Origin: Desulfuromusa sp.
GTDB taxonomy: Bacteria > Desulfobacterota > Desulfuromonadia > Desulfuromonadales > Geopsychrobacteraceae
Length of the DNA: 5,961 nucleotides
Assembly (NCBI GenBank): GCA_023145655.1
Contig: JAGLDI010000226.1
Span: 1 to 5,961, forward strand
Reading direction: 5' to 3'
Of the stretch, positions 1 through 4,335 are shown one piece after another (positions within the stretch are counted from its first letter, which is position 1; each line of letters opens with the position of its first letter). Position numbers and translations under genes: made by a program. The notes under the pieces are model-generated. The model made no database searches. It was not told the origin of the DNA and saw only the letters and a program-made list of their open reading frames with translations.

Positions 1-1136
1 TCGTAAAATGCTTGAGCCAAAAGATTTTGTGCTTCAAAGTCTAACGGATTACGATAAGTATATTCACTGAGTGATGAAATAGCGGTGCCATAATCTTTGC
101 GGCCAATATGCAAGGTGGCTAGCGCTTTTATGACCTCCGCGGTTTGATGCTTACGACCCTGGATGAAATGAGCGTAAGCCTTATTGTCATCGCCCATCTT
201 GCTATAGCACACCCCCATATTGGCATGGGCAAGAGAAAATTCAGGGAACAGTTTTAATGCTTCTTCAAGCGCAAATCGTGCTTTATACCACTTCCGCTTT
301 TCCATCTTCTTTTCTGCTTCAGCATTCCAGATAGATGCGGTCAGCATAGCGGGTTTGAGGAGAGCAGGAGCTTGTTTGTCGGTCAACGCTTGAGCAAACT
401 CGGCGGCCGTTTGAAAACGAAGATCAGGATGTTTGGCAAGTGCCTTGCGGATGATTTCAACCAACCACATAGGAATATAGGCAGGAAACACCGGATCGCG
501 GTAAAGATGTCCATTGAGTATCTGCGCTTTGCTGCCACTAAATGGGACTTCCCCAGTTAGAAGCTCGAACAGTGTAATCCCCAACGAATAGATATCTGTT
601 CGCAAATCGTAGATATCATAATCGCTTTCAAACTTCTCTGGAGCCATGTAGTACAGTGTTCCACCTGTCGTGTTGGCAATCCCGAAGTCACTTATTTTTA
701 CAGTACCAGCACTGCCGACCATAATATTGGCAGGCTTTATATCATGATGAACAATACCCTGCTTTTGTAGAGCTTCAAGACCAGAGCAGACTTCGATGGT
801 CGTAGAGACAGCCTGATCGTAAGTCATTCTTTCGTTTTTTATCAGCGCATCACAAAGGCTGCCAACAGCACAATATTCCATTACCAGATAGACATTTTCG
901 TCCTCTGCCATGGCCTGGTGAATTTTGATGATATTGTTGTGTTCAAGGTTGGCAACAATTTGCATTTCTCTGACAAAATTATCAACATAGGAGGGGTCAA
1001 CCTCAATCAGTTCCTTGATCGCAACTTCCCGGTCGAGTATCGTATCATCGGCAAGCCATACCCGGCCATAGCCTCCCCGGTTGAGGAGTTTCTTGATCTG
1101 GTATGCTTCACCAAGCCTGTCGCCGATTTTCAACAT
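1..1136 (-). CDS. Serine/threonine protein kinase with C-terminal TPR region (partial, 3' end outside window)
   Basis: This is a cytoplasmic Hanks-type protein kinase; 378 residues are visible and the frame is still open at the left edge. The kinase domain spans about residues 12-251. It has a glycine-rich loop (NRGGYGRV, 19-26), the VAIK lysine K41, a helix-C glutamate E57, the catalytic loop HHDIKPAN (130-137, D132 and N137), DFG at 150-152, APE at 165-167 and the D181-x-x-S184-x-G186 motif of helix F. All phosphotransfer residues are present, so I expect an active enzyme. Three things are unusual: the HRD arginine is histidine, the first glycine of the loop is asparagine, and only 12 residues separate DFG from APE. 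From about residue 268 to the edge the protein is helical and TPR-like. No membrane segment is visible. The ATG at 1136 has AAGG five bases upstream. The preceding gene is a PPP phosphatase ending 97 bases upstream, a plausible antagonist. Substrate unknown. Confidence 0.95.
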   Translation of the reverse strand, partial: MLKIGDRLGEAYQIKKLLNRGGYGRVWLADDTILDREVAIKELIEVDPSYVDNFVREMQIVANLEHNNIIKIHQAMAEDENVYLVMEYCAVGSLCDALIKNERMTYDQAVSTTIEVCSGLEALQKQGIVHHDIKPANIMVGSAGTVKISDFGIANTTGGTLYYMAPEKFESDYDIYDLRTDIYSLGITLFELLTGEVPFSGSKAQILNGHLYRDPVFPAYIPMWLVEIIRKALAKHPDLRFQTAAEFAQALTDKQAPALLKPAMLTASIWNAEAEKKMEKRKWYKARFALEEALKLFPEFSLAHANMGVCYSKMGDDNKAYAHFIQGRKHQTAEVIKALATLHIGRKDYGTAISSLSEYTYRNPLDFEAQNLLAQAFY

Positions 1137-1232
1137 GACTGCCTTTTTTCTATATGGTCACACATCACCAACAACGTTGGCAAACCCAGAAATGCTTCTT
1201 AATCCATTGTCCTACCATCGTAGGCTTTTTGT
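1137..1232. other. Short gap between phosphatase and kinase genes with two small dyads
   Basis: The gap holds two perfect five-base-pair inverted repeats: CCAAC/GTTGG at 1168-1180 and CCTAC/GTAGG at 1211-1224. The second is followed by CTTTTT on the plus strand, which looks like a minimal plus-strand terminator although no plus-strand gene is seen to the left. On the minus strand they could form small hairpins in the kinase leader. No promoter is evident, so readthrough from the phosphatase gene is likely. Confidence 0.3.
1142..1145 (-). promoter_or_regulatory. Ribosome binding site of the kinase gene
   Basis: An A-rich AAAAAAGG sequence ends five bases before the ATG at 1136. It supports this start, which also places the kinase fold at the usual distance from the N-terminus. 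Confidence 0.6.
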
Positions 1233-1940
1233 TTATCGCACCTGCCAAACGTCCTTAATCAGCACATCACACGCTGTCAGAGTCTGACCGTACACCGCCC
1301 CAGTATCCAGATTATACCGCCCTGGCTCAAAGTACGGTTGACCATCTGTGGTTGGATGATGACCGACCACATGAATTTCACCATCTTTGCCTGGTTGTGA
1401 TAGACGATCCCAGAGAAGCGCATACGGATCTTGCAGTTCCAAGGGCAAACCTTCTTCGACTCCGGCATGAACAAATACAAAGTTTTCAAACCGCCACCAC
1501 AGCCTTGTTAATTCCAGAAATTTGATATGATCTTGAGGAAAGTCGGTCATATCCCTGAGCCGATAACTACGAAGGGTTTCATTGCCACCATTACTCAGAA
1601 ACATTTCAAGGTCTGATGCGGTTGAGCACTCTCGATACTCCTTAGATTCATCACGCAAACGGGTATCTACTCTTGCTCCCAGCTCCACCAAGGTATCCAG
1701 CAATAGCTGTTCGTGATTGCCTCGAATGAAGATGGTATCCGGAAAATCTGCCTTGAATTGCATAAGTTGCTCGATGACACCTCGACTGTCTTTCCCCCTA
1801 TCAATGTAATCGCCCAAAAAGACGAACTGATCTTCCGGTTGCGGGGAAACGACATTTAAAAGGCGACGCAGCATGTCTGCCTGACCGTGGATGTCGCCGA
1901 TAGCAATAAGGCGGGATACAGTACGTACATTCATTCCCAT
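1233..1940 (-). CDS. PPP-family metallophosphatase (serine/threonine protein phosphatase type)
   Basis: This 235-residue calcineurin-like phosphoesterase has the full bacterial PPP signature: GDIHG (15-19, metal ligands D16 and H18), GDYIDRG (43-49, D44), GNHE (74-77, N75 and H76), VHAG (157-160, H158) and GHHP (193-196). These residues bind two metal ions and hydrolyse phosphate esters. Family members include PrpA/PrpB and lambda phosphatase, which remove phosphate from proteins, and ApaH, which cleaves diadenosine tetraphosphate. The length is closer to the 215-235 residues of the PrpA/lambda group than to ApaH at about 280. With a protein kinase next door, protein dephosphorylation is the best guess, but substrate class cannot be settled from sequence. 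The start at 1940 lies five bases after the stop of the ADP-ribosylglycohydrolase gene, so the two are almost certainly cotranscribed and probably translationally coupled. A weak AAGG sits ten bases upstream. An ATG at 1934 is the only nearby alternative and has no well-spaced ribosome binding site. Confidence 0.93.
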   Translation of the reverse strand: MGMNVRTVSRLIAIGDIHGQADMLRRLLNVVSPQPEDQFVFLGDYIDRGKDSRGVIEQLMQFKADFPDTIFIRGNHEQLLLDTLVELGARVDTRLRDESKEYRECSTASDLEMFLSNGGNETLRSYRLRDMTDFPQDHIKFLELTRLWWRFENFVFVHAGVEEGLPLELQDPYALLWDRLSQPGKDGEIHVVGHHPTTDGQPYFEPGRYNLDTGAVYGQTLTACDVLIKDVWQVR

Positions 1941-1945
1941 AAGAA

Positions 1946-2848
1946 CTAAACCTTGTCCAACGATAACGCCAGACGGTAGAGATCATCAGCTAGAGCACTT
2001 ATTTCATCCTTCATAAATAGCTTTTCCAGCCAGTTTTGAGGGATTGCGTTCTCACCATAATAAGCACCTGCCATCTGACCACAAATAGCGGCGGTTGTAT
2101 CTGCATCATCTCCAAGATTAACCGCTGCGAGAATAGCTTGTTCAAAAGATTCAGTTGAAAGAAAAGCCCAGACTGCTGCTCGCAGTGATTCGGGGGCATA
2201 ACCTATTCCGTGGATTTGTGATGAAGGCAGTATGGCAAGCCCCTTCCAATCATCACAAACGTCTTCTATGTCATTTCTTGACCTACCGGAAAGCAGCCGA
2301 GAGAGGATTTCTGCCAGATGTGCTGATGCTTGAATACATTGCTCGGCAGCGTGAGTTGTAAGGGTAGATAATTTTGTATATTCATGGATTTTTTCATAGT
2401 TCGGAAAATACGCAAGGGGAACGGGAGCTAACCGCATCAGTGCGCCATTACCAGCTGTTCGAGGGTTGGAATTTCCGGCATAAGGGTCACCATCACGCCG
2501 GAATTTGAACAGGGATTGAAGAATCGTCTTACCGATGCCGACTGGACGTGACTTCGGCCCTGGTTGGCCGGTGCTGTACCAATGAGAGTAGCGATTCATC
2601 TGATCTACAGGGTCATGGCCTTGGCAGTCAAGCAGGCTAGAAGCAAGACAGATTGCCATACTGGTATCATCAGTCCACTCTCCGGGGTTCAGTCTGAACT
2701 TGCCGCCCCCCGTCATATCAGTTCGTGGTTCAAATTTCTCACGAGGATAAAATTCAACCGTACAGCCAACAGCATCTCCACATGCAAGGCCTAGCATTGC
2801 ACCGCGATAACGTTCTGCTAGAGAAATATTTATTGAAACTGTAGTCAT
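1946..2848 (-). CDS. ADP-ribosylglycohydrolase family protein (DraG/ARH fold)
   Basis: This 300-residue protein belongs to the ARH/DraG family, which removes ADP-ribose from proteins or related substrates using two magnesium ions. The family opening RYRGAMLGLACGDAVG is at 13-28, the first metal site TDDT at 59-62, GNGALMR at 133-139, and the second metal site GDDADT at 246-251. All expected acidic ligands are present, so it should be catalytic, and the length is typical. I prefer the ATG at 2848 over the in-frame ATGs at 2884 and 2881. It follows GGTGGGGG, leaves 19 bases after the upstream zinc-ribbon gene, and starts just ahead of the conserved domain; the longer form would overlap that gene by 17 bases with no visible ribosome binding site. 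The phosphatase gene follows after 5 bases. No ADP-ribosyltransferase partner is in the window. Substrate (protein, DNA, or a small ADP-ribose derivative) is unknown. Confidence 0.94.
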   Translation of the reverse strand: MTTVSINISLAERYRGAMLGLACGDAVGCTVEFYPREKFEPRTDMTGGGKFRLNPGEWTDDTSMAICLASSLLDCQGHDPVDQMNRYSHWYSTGQPGPKSRPVGIGKTILQSLFKFRRDGDPYAGNSNPRTAGNGALMRLAPVPLAYFPNYEKIHEYTKLSTLTTHAAEQCIQASAHLAEILSRLLSGRSRNDIEDVCDDWKGLAILPSSQIHGIGYAPESLRAAVWAFLSTESFEQAILAAVNLGDDADTTAAICGQMAGAYYGENAIPQNWLEKLFMKDEISALADDLYRLALSLDKV

Positions 2849-2850
2849 AG

Positions 2851-2858
2851 CCCCCACC
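2851..2858 (-). promoter_or_regulatory. Purine-rich ribosome binding site that decides the ADP-ribosylglycohydrolase start
   Basis: GGTGGGGG ends two bases before the ATG at 2848, so the GGTGG core is five bases away. The competing start at 2884 is preceded by an AT-rich stretch without a Shine-Dalgarno motif. This makes the shorter 300-residue product more likely. Confidence 0.5.
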
Positions 2859-2867
2859 AAAAAACTT

Positions 2868-3245
2868 TCATTTTCGCTCATCATATAAAATCATACCGTT
2901 CTCACTATAACCAATATTGGGGAGTTTTGTGCCGCTGGCAAAGTTGACCCACCCTGCCATGCTGATAAGCAATTGCCCGCCACATGAATGCCGTATATTC
3001 ATCCTCTCAACCTTATCAAGCCCACAACTTGGCAAGTTATATGTAAATACACTACTGCCGCCGCAATACATACATCTGTCCTGATAAGAGGTCGTTTCAA
3101 ATTGTTCCAAACGCTTATTTATCTTCAGTGCTTCCTGACTGGCTTTTTGAATTGCTTCTTGAACTTCAAGCTTTTTCGTCTTTTTTGATTTGAAAAATCT
3201 GGCAAGAAAACTGCTTTTCTTTTCCCCGGACAATAAAAACGACAT
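2868..3245 (-). CDS. Hypothetical zinc-ribbon-like protein (intact C-terminal ORF of the split gene)
   Basis: This 125-residue ORF is what an automatic annotation would report. I do not recognise a named family. Residues 9-25 are strongly basic (many K and S), residues 26-50 look like an amphipathic, possibly coiled helix, and the rest holds CMYC (58-61), C74 and HSC (86-88), consistent with one zinc-binding ribbon. There is no signal peptide or membrane span. The ATG at 3245 has only a weak AAG upstream and sits within a frame that already reads as a zinc ribbon before it, so it is probably not the original start. It ends 19 bases before the preferred start of the ADP-ribosylglycohydrolase gene, consistent with one transcript. 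Function unknown; a nucleic-acid or protein-binding adaptor is possible but not shown. Confidence 0.6.
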   Translation of the reverse strand: MSFLLSGEKKSSFLARFFKSKKTKKLEVQEAIQKASQEALKINKRLEQFETTSYQDRCMYCGGSSVFTYNLPSCGLDKVERMNIRHSCGGQLLISMAGWVNFASGTKLPNIGYSENGMILYDERK

Positions 3246-3442
3246 AAAACTTATTCTTTGCGCATTCTGCCGATTAAATGGAGCACAAATCGTTACGATC
3301 TTGTCGCAATCACGACACCAGGCACCCTGTAAGACAGGTTTATGTTCAGGAAGCCCTTAATAAATGTAGGAGGGCCTCCAATGACATCACCACCATCAAA
3401 AGAGCAACCCGAACAAGTTATTTGATAATAAGGAAATGACAC
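2868..3442 (-). pseudogene. Double zinc-ribbon protein gene, split by a one-base frameshift
   Basis: Reading from a GTG at 3442 gives a frame rich in zinc-ribbon signals, including CSGC (C10, C13), up to about 3326. Past that point the frame loses its motifs and stops at 3295-3293. The frame that continues sensibly (GAWCRDC) is the one leading into the 125-residue ORF ending at 2868, and it is open upstream to 3356 with no ATG, GTG or TTG of its own before 3245. Restoring one base in the three-base C run at 3325-3327 (G run on the coding strand) yields a continuous 191-residue protein. It would have CxxC pairs at 10/13, 43/46 and 124/127, further cysteines at 53, 140 and 154, and a lysine-rich helical linker at about 86-116. 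The repaired reading is my inference. It may be a true mutation, a sequencing or assembly error, or less likely a programmed -1 frameshift, as no classical slippery heptamer is seen. Confidence 0.72.
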
Positions 3443-3590
3443 TTTCAACTCCGCTTCTCAATTTATGCTGTGTGCCTTTTGTTCAAAAAAGTCGATGACA
3501 CTAATTACCTAATCCCCAGATGACTTGTGGTTGTAGACTGGTTCCAGACTATCCGCACGAATCAAAACCTGTCATTCTTTTTTATTCAGT
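3443..3590. other. Intergenic region between the SLOG and zinc-ribbon genes, with an 18-bp near-palindrome
   Basis: This 148-base gap contains no convincing ORF on either strand. At 3534-3551 there is a dyad, TAGACTGG-TT-CCAGACTA, whose inner four base pairs on each side match perfectly, with one mismatch per arm. The two-base centre is too tight for an RNA hairpin, so an operator-like protein site is the more natural reading. I found no promoter with acceptable -35/-10 spacing. Confidence 0.3.
3449..3452 (-). promoter_or_regulatory. Ribosome binding site supporting a GTG start at 3442
   Basis: GGAG lies six bases before GTG at 3442-3440, an ideal spacing, and an in-frame TGA stop lies just upstream. 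Together these fix the likely original start of the zinc-ribbon gene and argue that the upstream half was translated. A TTG at 3448 in the same frame is a poorer alternative because it abuts the GGAG. Confidence 0.55.
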
Positions 3591-4112
3591 TTAAACATGG
3601 GTTACCCCCTCGACGGCTGGTTGTAAAAGCTCCAGAAGCAATTGGTGTGCTTGGTCGTAAATGCCCCCCGCAGTTTTATTTTCTCTCGGCCCTGCAATGT
3701 TCAAAATCCTGACTGCATTTTCATGTCCCCAACGATGCACACCGCAAATATCCGGTATTTCTGCATTCAGGATAAACACTGGCTTTTGGTGTTTCTCCGC
3801 AAGTCGCATTGTCAGCAACGTGCCGCCAGATAATGTGCCCGTATTGACAATGAGGGTTCCATCACTCTCCTGCACATTGCGTTCTGTTCTTTTTTTATAA
3901 CCTGAATTTGCAAGTTCAACCAGAGGGTAGCGATCAGGCACTGCGCCATCCTCGGATCGTCTTCCTTTGGGACAATAACCTCCTATCGGGATTTCCGCAG
4001 CGATAGCAGCATCAAGACCAGCCCGATCAACACCGGTTTGGCCACCAGAGATGACCTTTGTCGGACACCAGTATTTTTCGACTCCAAGATTTTTTAACTC
4101 GTGAGTAGTCAT
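3591..4112 (-). CDS. Circularly permuted YpsA-type SLOG family protein (often annotated as putative molybdenum carrier)
   Basis: This 173-residue protein carries the cpYpsA signature: ISGGQTGVDRAGLDAA (21-36), then GGYCPKGRRSEDG (44-56), YPL (62-64), a YKKRTERNV segment (72-80), SDGTLI (83-88), SGGT (95-98) and the C-terminal ILNIAGPRE stretch (136-144). The SLOG fold is a Rossmann-like domain that binds nucleotides or nucleotide-derived ligands, and its members are either sensors or nucleotide-processing enzymes. The molybdenum-carrier name comes from structural similarity and is weak evidence of function. About 18 residues precede the conserved core, a short N-terminal extension containing a cysteine (C16). 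The ATG at 4112 has AAGGA eight bases upstream. The gene lies 223 bases after the Hsp70-like gene and 148 bases before the zinc-ribbon gene, all co-directional. In this setting a ligand-sensing or ligand-processing role feeding the kinase and ADP-ribose modules is my inference. Confidence 0.92.
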   Translation of the reverse strand: MTTHELKNLGVEKYWCPTKVISGGQTGVDRAGLDAAIAAEIPIGGYCPKGRRSEDGAVPDRYPLVELANSGYKKRTERNVQESDGTLIVNTGTLSGGTLLTMRLAEKHQKPVFILNAEIPDICGVHRWGHENAVRILNIAGPRENKTAGGIYDQAHQLLLELLQPAVEGVTHV

Positions 4113-4120
4113 AGCACCAT

Positions 4121-4125
4121 TCCTT
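4121..4125 (-). promoter_or_regulatory. Ribosome binding site of the SLOG gene
   Basis: AAGGA with an eight-base spacer precedes the ATG at 4112 and supports that start over internal ones. The result is a slightly longer N-terminus than the minimal SLOG core. Confidence 0.55.
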
Positions 4126-4156
4126 ATTCCCTTGATTCCACTATCTACCGTTCTTT

Positions 4157-4185
4157 TTAATCGGCATCGGTAGCACTATTGCCAA
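4157..4185 (-). promoter_or_regulatory. Possible sigma-70-like promoter upstream of the SLOG gene
   Basis: TTGGCA (4185-4180, one mismatch to the -35 consensus) is followed after 17 bases by GATTAA (4162-4157, a poor -10 match). Transcription would begin about 35-40 bases before the SLOG start. The 223-base gap after the Hsp70-like gene makes a separate promoter here reasonable, but the -10 is weak and this is an eyeball match only. Confidence 0.25.
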
Positions 4186-4335
4186 AGGCCGCGACTCTTT
4201 TCCAAATAGAAAATGATCTTGGTCTGGTTTTAAAAGCAAATATGTTCTTCGGAACTCTACAAAATAAATATTTCCGCACCGGTATGGGGCCGGCCGTTCA
4301 CTCACTAACGAACCTGCTCATAACGCTGAAATAGC

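Larger units (their letters stand above)
4113..4335. other. Non-coding gap between the Hsp70-like and SLOG genes
   Basis: The 223 bases contain no supportable gene on either strand. A weak candidate promoter lies at 4157-4185. There is an inverted pair CTACCG (4145-4150) and CGGTAG (4168-4173) with a 17-base loop and no T-tract, overlapping that candidate. A GC-rich segment (about 4281-4297, containing GGCCGGCC) followed on the minus strand by AT-rich sequence is the only hint of a terminator, and its stem is too short to call. Confidence 0.4.

Noticed and set aside
918..1202. 94-residue plus-strand ORF antisense to the kinase N-terminus
   Set aside because: The minus-strand frame encodes unmistakable kinase motifs across the same bases; the plus-strand product has no recognisable feature.
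1211..1230. Hairpin CCTAC/GTAGG followed by T5 on the plus strand, like an intrinsic terminator
   Set aside because: The stem is only five base pairs, and no plus-strand gene exists to its left for it to terminate. The T-tract is on the wrong side for the minus-strand genes.
2849..2884. Longer ADP-ribosylglycohydrolase start at 2884
   Set aside because: It has no ribosome binding site, would overlap the upstream gene by 17 bases, and adds 12 residues outside the conserved domain. The ATG at 2848 has a purine-rich site.
3295..3359. Programmed -1 ribosomal frameshift joining the two halves of the zinc-ribbon gene
   Set aside because: The overlap of the two frames contains no X-XXY-YYZ slippery heptamer and no clear downstream pseudoknot. 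A simple one-base indel explains the data better, though it is not excluded.
3441..3484. Promoter TTGAAC with TAAATT ahead of the zinc-ribbon gene
   Set aside because: The spacing between the hexamers is only 15 bases and the -10 is a poor match, so it is not distinguishable from chance in AT-rich sequence.
4257..4300. GC-rich stretch with GGCCGGCC followed on the minus strand by AT-rich sequence, as a terminator after the Hsp70-like gene
   Set aside because: The best stem is four to five base pairs (CCGG/CCGG) with a seven-base loop, and there is no uninterrupted U-tract, so it falls short of an intrinsic terminator.
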